Source: Bacillota bacterium (lineage in GTDB: Bacteria; Bacillota; Clostridia; Lachnospirales; Lachnospiraceae). Taken from it: 58,528 nt of DNA. A program made the translations under genes and the position numbers. Of this stretch, positions 8,079 through 15,277 are shown one piece after another. How positions within the stretch are numbered: the first letter of the stretch is position 1; the number at the start of each line of letters is the position of its first letter. The DNA lies in assembly GCA_023412855.1 (NCBI GenBank), contig JAEZRJ010000049.1:1-58528 (forward strand). The letters are read 5' to 3'. The notes below the pieces were generated by a model that was not told the origin of the DNA, did not search any database, and was given only the letters and a program-made list of their open reading frames with translations.

Positions 8079-9434
8079 ATGAAACTAAAATTTTTAAGTC
8101 AGAATATGGAACAAAGAAGGGATTTGATATTGAAGGGAAATGTAGTTCCCACGATTTTAATGCTGTCTCTTCCCTCGCTTATGATGGGCTTGGTGCAATC
8201 GCTGATACCGGTTATCGATGGGCTGTTTCTGAATAATCTGGTAGGTACTGCGGCAGCCAGCGCCGTAACCTATTGTACTCCGGTGGTAAATATGACAACA
8301 GCTCTTTCTCAGGGGCTCAGTGTTGCCGGAATGGCGATTATAGGCCAGGCCAACGGCAGAGGAGATTTTAAAGAGAGCAAGAGCACTACAATACAGCTGA
8401 TTATTTTTGCCTTTATACTCGGAATTGTTCTGGCTCCTCTGCTGGTGGTAGTGGCATTCGGATTGTCAGGTCATGTAAATCAGGAAATTGCACATAATGT
8501 TTTCGTCTATATATCATTAAATGCGCTGGTCATTCCTTTTTCTTTTTTGGAATCCATCTATAACGCTATTAAAAATGCAAACGGCAAGCCGGAGGATTCC
8601 TTCATACGTATGATTATCATGCTGGTTCTCAAGATTGTGTTTAACACGCTCTTTATCTACGTGTTGCATTGGGGACTTGTGGGTTCGGTAATCGCATCCT
8701 TAGCTTCCAATGTTTTGATTACCTTCTGGATGTTTTATGAGCTGTTCCTTAAGAAAAACGGCGACAGATTGGAAATGCAGGGATTTCACTTCGACCATAG
8801 AATCATTAAAAAGCTGTTGTATATCGGCTTTCCTTCCATGCTTTCAAGCCTGATGCTGAATCTTGGTTTCTTTCTGATCAACAACGAAGTGGAGAAGTAT
8901 GGTTCCATTGTTCTGAACGGACAAGGGATTGCAAATAGTATTACCTCTGTCTGCTTTATTCTTCCATCCTCCTTTGCGTCGGCAATCACTACCATGGTGA
9001 GTATGAACGTAGGAGCGATGCAGGTAAAAAGGGCGAAGTATTCCTGTCTGATAGGCTGTATTGTCAGCGCAATAACTGCGGCTGTACTTATCGTCATAGT
9101 GGTGCCGTTGTCCTCGTACTTGACGATATTGTTTACCAGAGAAGCGCAGGTGCTCGAGGTAGCGAACAAAGCGCTTCATATTTATACCTATTCCGTAATA
9201 GGATTTGGTGTCTGTATGGTGGAACAGGGAGCCTTCATTGGTTTAGGTAAGACAAAGATTACTCTTGTAATGAGTATCTTGCGAGTATGGCTGCTGCGTT
9301 ATATTTTTATACTTGCCACAGAGTCATATTTAAGCTATTATTCCGTATTTTGGGGGAATCTTTTTTCTAATTATGCGGCGGCACTTATCACGACCATACT
9401 GATACTCAGGGTGAGCTGGGAGTCCGATATTTAA
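8079..9434 (+). CDS. MATE family efflux transporter
   Basis: Multidrug/toxin extrusion pump of the inner membrane, normally an H+ or Na+ antiporter exporting organic cations or drugs. The 451-residue protein has about 12 hydrophobic segments in two MatE halves. The N-terminal half carries LPSLMMGLVQSLIPVIDGLF and ALSQGLSVAGMAIIGQANG; the second begins near GFPSMLSSLMLNLG. Length is normal. The start ATG 8079 has AGGTGA six nt upstream; the nearby ATG 8072 is out of frame. It stands alone between the tRNA terminator and a convergent gene. Substrate cannot be read from the sequence. Confidence 0.92.
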   Translation: MKLKFLSQNMEQRRDLILKGNVVPTILMLSLPSLMMGLVQSLIPVIDGLFLNNLVGTAAASAVTYCTPVVNMTTALSQGLSVAGMAIIGQANGRGDFKESKSTTIQLIIFAFILGIVLAPLLVVVAFGLSGHVNQEIAHNVFVYISLNALVIPFSFLESIYNAIKNANGKPEDSFIRMIIMLVLKIVFNTLFIYVLHWGLVGSVIASLASNVLITFWMFYELFLKKNGDRLEMQGFHFDHRIIKKLLYIGFPSMLSSLMLNLGFFLINNEVEKYGSIVLNGQGIANSITSVCFILPSSFASAITTMVSMNVGAMQVKRAKYSCLIGCIVSAITAAVLIVIVVPLSSYLTILFTREAQVLEVANKALHIYTYSVIGFGVCMVEQGAFIGLGKTKITLVMSILRVWLLRYIFILATESYLSYYSVFWGNLFSNYAAALITTILILRVSWESDI

Positions 9435-9489
9435 CGTGCTGAAGTTTTACGGCCTTAGCCAATATGTTCATAATAATCAGGAACCGTGG

Positions 9490-10356
9490 TTACTCGCATA
9501 ACATTTCAATCAAATTGTAGTACAACGAGTAATCACAGGATAAGTACAGCTTCATTGCTGGCAGATTTTCGCCATTGAGTGAAAGCGTTGCTATTTTCAA
9601 ATTTCTATTTTTTAATTCTTCAAATGCGGTTGAAACCAATTCACGCGCAATATTTTTTCTTCGAAATTCGGGGATTACAAAAATGTTCTCCGTTGCTGCG
9701 CGTTCCTCAGATATGTTCCAGATCGATATTGCACCTATAATTTTCCCGTCACATATTGCGGCGTAACATGAAAAGGAAGGATCGCCTGTGTTAAACCAAA
9801 TATCTGCTTCGCATTCATATTCCCATTCCCTGCTCGATAAAGAATCTGCATCAAGATAAGCTTTCATAGTTGCTTCGTTAAACGTTAGCTTTTGTATGGT
9901 TATGCCTTCCGGTATTTTGTAATGTGTGATTTTCTTTGTCAGGTCATACTTTAGTACAGGGATAGCAGAATTGATAGAAAATCCTTTATGTATAAAAAAT
10001 TGCATATCATCAATTTCATCTGTTTCGCAGCATATACGCAAACGTACCGTTACATCAGGTTTTTCTTTCTTTATTTGATGGAATCGATTTATCAGGCCGT
10101 CCATCAATAAGTTATCTGCTTCGATATTATCTTGATGTTCATTATCCGTATAAGTAGAGAGAGTAATTTGTAATTTTTGCGTTTCAAGTGTCTGATGTAT
10201 GAGTAAGAAACCAATGCCAATAACGGAACCATCTCGTTCTGCACAAACAATATTTTCCGGTAAAATACTTTTGTTATATTGCAGTTGGACGGCTGCAAAA
10301 GAATTGATTTGTGCTATGAAATCTAAATCTTCGTGAACATACTTTCTTAATAACAT
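9490..10356 (-). CDS. GNAT-family N-acetyltransferase (two GNAT-like halves)
   Basis: A 288-residue cytoplasmic acetyl-CoA-dependent acyltransferase of unknown substrate. The C-terminal half (about 150-285) is a clear GNAT fold, with acetyl-CoA loop VIPEFRRKNIARELVSTAF following CDGKIIGAISIWNI. The N-terminal half looks like a degenerate second GNAT domain (ERDGSVIGIGFLLIHQ). I choose ATG 10356 because GGAGGAAAGC lies directly before it; the longer frame from 10383 puts that ribosome site inside the coding region. The AT content is somewhat higher than in its neighbours. An operator-like palindrome lies upstream at 10410-10425. Confidence 0.85.
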   Translation of the reverse strand: MLLRKYVHEDLDFIAQINSFAAVQLQYNKSILPENIVCAERDGSVIGIGFLLIHQTLETQKLQITLSTYTDNEHQDNIEADNLLMDGLINRFHQIKKEKPDVTVRLRICCETDEIDDMQFFIHKGFSINSAIPVLKYDLTKKITHYKIPEGITIQKLTFNEATMKAYLDADSLSSREWEYECEADIWFNTGDPSFSCYAAICDGKIIGAISIWNISEERAATENIFVIPEFRRKNIARELVSTAFEELKNRNLKIATLSLNGENLPAMKLYLSCDYSLYYNLIEMLCE

Positions 10357-10397
10357 GCTTTCCTCCATTTTGAATGTTTCCAATCACTATTTTTGGT

Positions 10398-10426
10398 ATG
10401 ATAGGAACCTACTGTATTTACAGTAA
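10398..10426 (-). promoter_or_regulatory. candidate promoter and operator of the GNAT gene
   Basis: On the minus strand, a weak TTACTG (10426-10421) and TATCAT (10403-10398) are spaced 17 bp. A perfect inverted repeat TACTGTA-TT-TACAGTA (10410-10425) overlaps the -35 box and spacer, as a repressor site would. The regulator is unknown. Confidence 0.4.
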
Positions 10427-10470
10427 CACAAGGATTCATACGGTGCAAGAATTTGGTTATTATTCGGCCT

Positions 10471-10602
10471 TCAATAACGCGATATGTTCTTTGTAAGCGA
10501 AGTTTCCGGCGAATAAAGAGCATGGGCAGAAAATCCGAGTTTTGCAACCACAAAATACCGTTCATAAGTATTTTCACGCATCAGTTGCCGCTGTGAAGCC
10601 AT
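10471..10602 (-). CDS. possible small ORF or gene remnant, unknown
   Basis: A 43-codon minus-strand frame with coding-like composition (for example ENTYERYFVVAKLGFSAH) that ends abruptly. No clear ribosome site is seen. It could be the N-terminal remnant of a larger lost gene. The rest of the 330-nt gap 10384-10713 holds the promoters noted separately. Confidence 0.25.
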   Translation of the reverse strand: MASQRQLMRENTYERYFVVAKLGFSAHALYSPETSLTKNISRY

Positions 10603-10645
10603 AAGCAAAATAGTAACAGAATATGCAAATTGCTCGCAAAAGTAC

Positions 10646-10700
10646 TTGACAGGACAAAATAAAAAATCTATAATTTAAAAATGCAAAAGATTTGCATTTT
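10646..10700 (+). promoter_or_regulatory. promoter and Fur/Zur-type operator of the fur-family gene
   Basis: TTGACA (10646-10651), a 17-bp spacer and TATAAT (10669-10674) form a consensus promoter. A perfect palindrome follows at 10678-10700: 10-bp arms AAAATGCAAA and TTTGCATTTT around 3 nt. This covers the expected transcription start. The position implies repression, most simply autoregulation by the Fur-family protein it precedes. Similar half-sites (ATGCAAAT, CGCAAA) lie at 10623-10640. Confidence 0.75.
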
Positions 10701-10713
10701 GAGGTAAAGAGCC

Positions 10714-11124
10714 ATGCAAAAAAATTATAATACAAAATGTAAGACGGCTATTATGGAATATTTACAGGAAAATAAAGAACATGGCTTCTGTGCTGCCGAT
10801 ATATATTCTTATATGAAGAAGAACGATATATTGGTAAATCTGGCTACTATATACAGAAATCTGGATAAGCTGACCGATAGCGGAATCGTGCTGAAATATA
10901 AGACGGCGGAGAACGAAAGCAGCCTGTATCAATATTCCGGACCTCGTGCGAATTGTCTTGGGCATGTTCATATGCAGTGCAGAGGCTGCAGTAAAATTCT
11001 CCATTTGGACTGCGATTTCATGAGTGAGATTAAGGAGCACCTGTTGGAACATCATGGATTTAAACTGGAATGTGCGGGCTCAGTATTGATAGGATTATGT
11101 AACGAGTGCAGGCTTGACGATTGA
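10714..11124 (+). CDS. Fur-family metal-responsive repressor (probably zinc, Zur-like)
   Basis: A 136-residue DNA-binding repressor. The N-terminal winged helix includes ADIYSYMKKN and the recognition region VNLATIYRNLDKLTDSG. The C-terminal dimerisation domain has GHVHMQCRGCSK and LCNEC, the two CxxC pairs of the structural zinc site. It lies upstream of a zinc ABC transporter, which is why Zur is favoured over Fur or PerR; metal specificity is inferred from context. A consensus promoter overlapped by a 23-bp palindrome lies directly upstream. The start is ATG 10714 after GAGGTAAAG. The next gene begins about 20 nt downstream. Confidence 0.9.
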   Translation: MQKNYNTKCKTAIMEYLQENKEHGFCAADIYSYMKKNDILVNLATIYRNLDKLTDSGIVLKYKTAENESSLYQYSGPRANCLGHVHMQCRGCSKILHLDCDFMSEIKEHLLEHHGFKLECAGSVLIGLCNECRLDD

Positions 11125-11145
11125 TTTAGGAACGGAGGCAGGATG

Positions 11146-11442
11146 ATGAAGGCAAGAGATAGGGTATTTTCCATAGTTTGTACTTTGGCTTTATTAATTT
11201 GCCTGCTTTTTTCTTACGAGTATGTTGTTTCAAATACACAGCATGACTGCTCAGGCAAGGATTGTGCTGTATGTATACAGCTGGAGGCGGCCGTACACTT
11301 TATTTCAAGTATAAAGATTCTTCCCATGCTATCGTTTGTTGCGATAGTTCTTTGCGTATTCACGCGAATTTACGCGGTTTCAGAGAGGTCTGTCTGCGTA
11401 AGAAATACCCTTGTTTTACTGAAGGTAGAATTACTGAATTGA
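11146..11442 (+). CDS. small two-TM protein with a Cys/His metal motif, zinc-locus associated
   Basis: A 98-residue protein with two hydrophobic helices (about 8-27 and 58-76). The loop between them carries HDCSGKDCAVC, a compact His/Cys cluster suited to binding a soft metal. The topology suggests the loop is outside the membrane. It lies between the Fur-family regulator and znuA. I associate similar HDC-x-x-x-DC-x-x-C proteins with zinc loci in Firmicutes but cannot name a family. A role in sensing or handing zinc to ZnuA is inference. ATG 11146 is preferred (GGAGG at 11134-11138, 7-nt spacing); ATG 11143 is also possible. Confidence 0.75.
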   Translation: MKARDRVFSIVCTLALLICLLFSYEYVVSNTQHDCSGKDCAVCIQLEAAVHFISSIKILPMLSFVAIVLCVFTRIYAVSERSVCVRNTLVLLKVELLN

Positions 11443-11514
11443 TTTCATAAGAAAAAGCGATTGCGCCAAGAACGCTTGGCGTTATTTGTGTATCGATTTT
11501 TATTATGGAGGCTG

Positions 11515-11644
11515 GTGTGAGATGTAATTTTCACACTGAAATTGTGTGCCTGCGTCCAAATTCGCAGGCGCCGGAAACATGGGGATTAGGTTGAAAAATA
11601 AAAGATTTTTCAACATCCTGATTTATACGTGTGCTAAAGCACAC
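11515..11644 (+). promoter_or_regulatory. four-hairpin leader upstream of znuA (element type L, copy 1)
   Basis: Successive hairpins are GTGTGA/TCACAC (11515-11520 with 11531-11536), CCTGCG/CGCAGG (11549-11554 with 11563-11568), GTTGAAAAAT/ATTTTTCAAC (11590-11599 with 11605-11614) and GTGTGC/GCACAC (11629-11634 with 11639-11644). An alternative pairing CACAC/GTGTG (11532-11536 with 11544-11548) excludes the first hairpin. A 23-codon ORF (11579-11650, starting MGIRLKNKRF) spans the last two hairpins and stops 8 nt before znuA. The same architecture recurs at 55543-55667. It could be an attenuator, a leader-peptide system or a transposed repeat. Confidence 0.55.
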
Positions 11645-11658
11645 AGATAGGAGTTATT

Positions 11659-12729
11659 ATGAAAAACAATAAAATATTGATAATCAGTTTGGCTTTTATA
11701 CTGTGTATAGGGCTTGTTTCAGGCTGTGGAAATAAAGCAGCCGAATACGAAGCAGTAACATCAAATAATAAGCTTAGTGTGGTATGTACTACTTTTCCAT
11801 CCTATGACTGGGTAAAAGAGGTAATGGGAGAAAGGGCGGAAGATTTTGATTTGACGCTTTTACTGGATAACGGGGTGGACCTGCATAACTATCAGCCTAC
11901 GGCAGAGGATATTGCTAAGATCGCCAAGTGCGATTTGTTCATTTATGTAGGCGGAGAATCTGATGGGTGGGTAGAAGATGCTTTAAAAGAGGCAACGAAT
12001 AAAGACATGCGGGTAATTAACCTGATGGACGCGCTCGGAAGCGAGGTAAAAGAAGAGGAGCTTGTTGAAGGAATGGAAGAGGAGGAGCACGAACACGAGG
12101 ATGGGGATGCACACGAGCATGAAGAGGGGGATGCGCATGAAGAAGAAGACGTGCATGAAGAAGGAGACGCGCATGAAGACGGAGAAGAAATAGAATATGA
12201 TGAGCATGTATGGCTTTCTCTTAAGAATGCACAGGTCCTGGTTCAAGTAATTGAGGAGACACTTTCCGATATTGACAGCAATAATGCAGAAATTTATAAA
12301 AACAATAGCAGCGATTATATAACAGAACTGAAAGCTTTGGATGATGAATACGAAACGGCTGTTCTCTCCGGAAAAACAAATACGGTGCTGTTCGGCGACC
12401 GTTTTCCTTTCCGGTACATGGTAGATGATTATGGATTGGATTATTATGCGGCATTTGTCGGATGCAGTGCGGAGACGGAGGCCAGTTTCGAAACGATAGC
12501 TTTTCTGGCAGGTAAGGTAGACGATTTGAAATTGCCGGTAATTCTCGTGATTGAAAATTCCGATGAAAAGATATCAGAAGCGATCAAGAGCAATACGGCA
12601 GGTAAGGACCAGAAGATACTGGTTATGAATTCTTTGCAGTCGGTTACAAATTCAGATATAGAGGCTGGGTTTTCCTATATTTCTGCAATGAAGGATAACC
12701 TGGAAATATTGAAGCAAGCTTTAAACTAG
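11659..12729 (+). CDS. znuA: zinc ABC transporter substrate-binding lipoprotein
   Basis: Extracellular metal-capture component of a cluster A-I ABC importer. The signal peptide ends in lipobox VSGC (Cys23). The metal site shows DLHNYQP (first His) and DEHVWLS (second His). Between them lies an acidic, His-rich loop of about 50 residues (roughly 135-185) with repeated EEGDAHE-like units, typical of zinc rather than manganese binders but unusually Glu-rich. Total 356 residues. ATG 11659 follows ATAGGAG. znuC begins 16 nt after the stop. Specificity for zinc is inferred from the loop and the regulator. Confidence 0.93.
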   Translation: MKNNKILIISLAFILCIGLVSGCGNKAAEYEAVTSNNKLSVVCTTFPSYDWVKEVMGERAEDFDLTLLLDNGVDLHNYQPTAEDIAKIAKCDLFIYVGGESDGWVEDALKEATNKDMRVINLMDALGSEVKEEELVEGMEEEEHEHEDGDAHEHEEGDAHEEEDVHEEGDAHEDGEEIEYDEHVWLSLKNAQVLVQVIEETLSDIDSNNAEIYKNNSSDYITELKALDDEYETAVLSGKTNTVLFGDRFPFRYMVDDYGLDYYAAFVGCSAETEASFETIAFLAGKVDDLKLPVILVIENSDEKISEAIKSNTAGKDQKILVMNSLQSVTNSDIEAGFSYISAMKDNLEILKQALN

Positions 12730-12745
12730 GAGGATGAGGATTACT

Positions 12746-13519
12746 ATGGCTTATATTGCCTGCGAGGATTTGACGCTTGGCTATAATGGAAATGTAATAG
12801 CCAAACATATTCAATTTGAAGTAAATAAAGGAAATTACTTATGCATTGTAGGGGAAAACGGAGCCGGAAAAAGTACGCTGATAAAAACGCTGCTTCATTT
12901 AATGGAGCCGTTAGGCGGAAAGATTACGATAGGAGACGGTTTAAAGCCCTATGAAATCGGCTATCTTCCGCAGCAGACGGTGGTGCAGAAAGATTTTCCG
13001 GCATCCGTATGGGAAATTGTCTTATCCGGTACGCTGCCCAAATGCGGGATAAGACCGTTTTTTGGAAAAGCGCAGAAACAGCTTGCGCAAGAACATATGA
13101 AAAGCATGGCTGTGTGGGAACTGCGAAAGCAATGCTATCGCAATTTGTCCGGCGGCCAGCAGCAGCGCGTGCTGCTGGCACGGGCACTATGTGCCACGAC
13201 GAAGGTGCTGCTGCTGGATGAGCCGGTTACCGGGCTGGATCCAAAGATGGCGGCGGAGTTTTACCGCATCATACAGCAATTGAACGCAGATGGCATCGCC
13301 GTTATTATGATCTCTCATGATATTCAGGCGGCCGTCCGTTATGCCAGCCATATTCTGCATGTGGAAAGAGAGGAGTCATTCTTTGGAAGCAAAGAAGAAT
13401 ATTTAAGGAGCAGTGAATGGAAAGGATTCCAGTATGCGGGAAGGGAGGATGAAAGAAAAGTGCTTTCAGCTAATGATTCCACGTACGCTAAAGCGGACAG
13501 GGGGTATAAGAATGAATAA
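12746..13519 (+). CDS. znuC: zinc ABC transporter ATP-binding protein
   Basis: Cytoplasmic ATPase of the zinc importer, 257 residues. Walker A is GENGAGKST, the signature is NLSGGQQQRVLLARAL, Walker B is VLLLDEPVTGLD and the switch His is in MISHDIQAA. ATG 12746 is preferred over ATG 12734: AGGAGG directly abuts 12734, while GAGGA (12736-12740) sits 5 nt before 12746. The 3' end overlaps znuB by 8 nt, implying translational coupling. The C-terminal tail of about 50 residues after the ABC core is common in ZnuC/AdcC proteins. Confidence 0.94.
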   Translation: MAYIACEDLTLGYNGNVIAKHIQFEVNKGNYLCIVGENGAGKSTLIKTLLHLMEPLGGKITIGDGLKPYEIGYLPQQTVVQKDFPASVWEIVLSGTLPKCGIRPFFGKAQKQLAQEHMKSMAVWELRKQCYRNLSGGQQQRVLLARALCATTKVLLLDEPVTGLDPKMAAEFYRIIQQLNADGIAVIMISHDIQAAVRYASHILHVEREESFFGSKEEYLRSSEWKGFQYAGREDERKVLSANDSTYAKADRGYKNE

Positions 13520-14357
13520 TATCATTTTGAAGCTGCAGTTTTATATGGATTACCCGTTTGTGCGGTATGCGTTGATCGTAGGAACGCTGATCGCTTTATG
13601 CTCCTCTTTGCTCGGAGTAACACTTGTCTTAAAAAGATTCTCGTTTATAGGGGACGGACTATCCCATGTGGCGTTCGGTGCAATGGCGGTTGCAACGATT
13701 TTCAAGTTGGCAAACGATACGATATTCGTTATGCCGGTTACGATTGCTACGGCTGTCTTGCTTTTAAGAACGGGGCAGAATACGAAGATCAAAGGAGATG
13801 CGGCGATAGCGATGCTATCGGTCGGCTCGCTGGCCATTGGTTATTTAATTATGAATCTGTTTTCTACCTCCGCAAATATATCAGGAGATGTATGCAGCAC
13901 CTTGTTCGGGTCCACCTCCATATTGACGTTGACTAAGGGAGAGGTCTGGATTTGTGTGATAATGTCGATACTGGTTGTTGCTTTATTCTGTTTTTTCTAT
14001 AATAAAATATTTACGGTTACCTTTGATGAAGGCTTTGCGAAAGCGACGGGAACGAATGCCGACGGCTATAATCTTCTTATTGCAGTGGTAACTGCGGTTA
14101 TCATTGTTTTGGCGATGAATCTGGTAGGCTCGCTGCTCATATCGGCGTTGGTCATATTTCCGGCATTATCGGCAATGAGGATCATTCAGAATTTTAAAGG
14201 CGTGGTTATCTGTTCGGCGGTCATCTCCGTTGGGTGTGCCTCAGTTGGGATGCTCATATCTATACTATTTTCGACTCCGGTCGGTTCTACGATAGTAGCT
14301 GCGGATATCGTGGTGTTCTTTGGCAGCTGTATGATAGGAAAAATAGTAAAGAGATGA
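13512..14357 (+). CDS. znuB: zinc ABC transporter permease
   Basis: Membrane component of the zinc importer (ABC-3 family), 281 residues with about 8 hydrophobic helices. Characteristic stretches are LVLKRFSFIGDGLSHVAFG near residue 35 and LLISALVIFPALSAM near 215. A longer frame opens at 13413, but the start at ATG 13512 overlaps the znuC stop by 8 nt, has CAGGGGG upstream and gives normal family length. A lipoprotein gene follows after 16 nt in the same direction. Confidence 0.94.
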   Translation: MNNIILKLQFYMDYPFVRYALIVGTLIALCSSLLGVTLVLKRFSFIGDGLSHVAFGAMAVATIFKLANDTIFVMPVTIATAVLLLRTGQNTKIKGDAAIAMLSVGSLAIGYLIMNLFSTSANISGDVCSTLFGSTSILTLTKGEVWICVIMSILVVALFCFFYNKIFTVTFDEGFAKATGTNADGYNLLIAVVTAVIIVLAMNLVGSLLISALVIFPALSAMRIIQNFKGVVICSAVISVGCASVGMLISILFSTPVGSTIVAADIVVFFGSCMIGKIVKR

Positions 14358-14373
14358 TAGGGTAGAAGGGAGC

Positions 14374-15051
14374 ATGGTTATAAAAATGAAGTTTAAAAAA
14401 TATGTAATTTTAGTTATGGGTGTACTGATTAGTTTGAGTGGATGCTCTGGGAAGGAAGACAGATTGCCGGGCGGGAAAAATAATGTTGATAAAGTTATTG
14501 AAGCACAGGTAAATGTTGCGGACGGCGGGCTGACGGCTCAGCAGAGCCAGCAAACGGAAGAGACAACGGACACGGTAAAAGATGTAACAAATGATGTGGC
14601 AAAAGATATAACAAAGGATTCCGGGCAACAGGGGAACAATCAGGAGAACGATACGGCGGAATTGACACAGGAGCCGGTAAATAATCAGGATAATATTGAC
14701 TATGATCTGACCGCTATGGGAAGCGATATGATATATGCCACTGTCTATCAGCTGATGATAAATCCTGAAGAATATGTCGGCAAAACAATAAGGATGAAAG
14801 GGACATATTATGCTACATACTATGAACCCACAGCTAAGTACTACCACTATGTGATCATAGAGGATGCAACCGCTTGCTGCGCGCAGGGATTGGAATTTAT
14901 TTGGGAGGACGGAAGTCATGCTTACCCTGAGGAATATCCGGAGGATGAGGCCGAAGTGACAGTAACCGGAACCTTTGAAACCTATAAGGAGGAGGGAGAC
15001 GAGAATCTTTACTGCCGCTTGAGAGATGCCTCTTTGGAAACTGGTAAATAA
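14374..15051 (+). CDS. lipoprotein with OB-like C-terminal domain, zinc-operon member
   Basis: A 225-residue lipoprotein: hydrophobic signal, lipobox LSGC near residue 24, then a Gln/Thr/Asp-rich linker to about residue 110. The folded domain (115-220) contains INPEEYVGKTIRMKGTY, an OB-fold-like opening, and an ATACCAQGLEF segment with two adjacent Cys that could bind metal. I do not know a family name. It is the last gene of the znu operon, 16 nt after znuB, so an accessory role in zinc capture or storage at the cell surface is plausible but inferred. Confidence 0.75.
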   Translation: MVIKMKFKKYVILVMGVLISLSGCSGKEDRLPGGKNNVDKVIEAQVNVADGGLTAQQSQQTEETTDTVKDVTNDVAKDITKDSGQQGNNQENDTAELTQEPVNNQDNIDYDLTAMGSDMIYATVYQLMINPEEYVGKTIRMKGTYYATYYEPTAKYYHYVIIEDATACCAQGLEFIWEDGSHAYPEEYPEDEAEVTVTGTFETYKEEGDENLYCRLRDASLETGK

Positions 15052-15172
15052 TAACCTATAAATATAGTTATTACCGTAAATAATAATGTTATAAAAGTCA
15101 ATATCGACCTAAAAATAAGTCATAAAAGAAGATAGTACATTGAATGTGGCTATGGTACTATGAAATAGAAAA

Positions 15173-15277
15173 ATGAAGTCAATATATTTGTGCGAAGCAG
15201 AAGAAGGCCTATTGCTTCGCCAAAGACTATTTTATAGTAAGAGAAAAGAGGTACGAAATGAACGGCAAGATATTTGA
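15173..15277 (+). other. possible upstream ORF with hairpin before the GH3 gene
   Basis: A 34-codon ORF (MKSIYLCEAEEGLL..) covers a perfect 8-bp hairpin GCGAAGCA/TGCTTCGC (15192-15199 with 15213-15220) and overlaps the GH3 start by 20 nt in another frame. There is no T-run, so it is not a simple terminator. It may be a leader element or chance. Confidence 0.3.

Noticed and set aside
11443..11658. Known metal riboswitch (NiCo or cobalamin type) before znuA
   Set aside because: The conserved core sequences of those classes that I know are absent; it is kept only as an unnamed structured leader.
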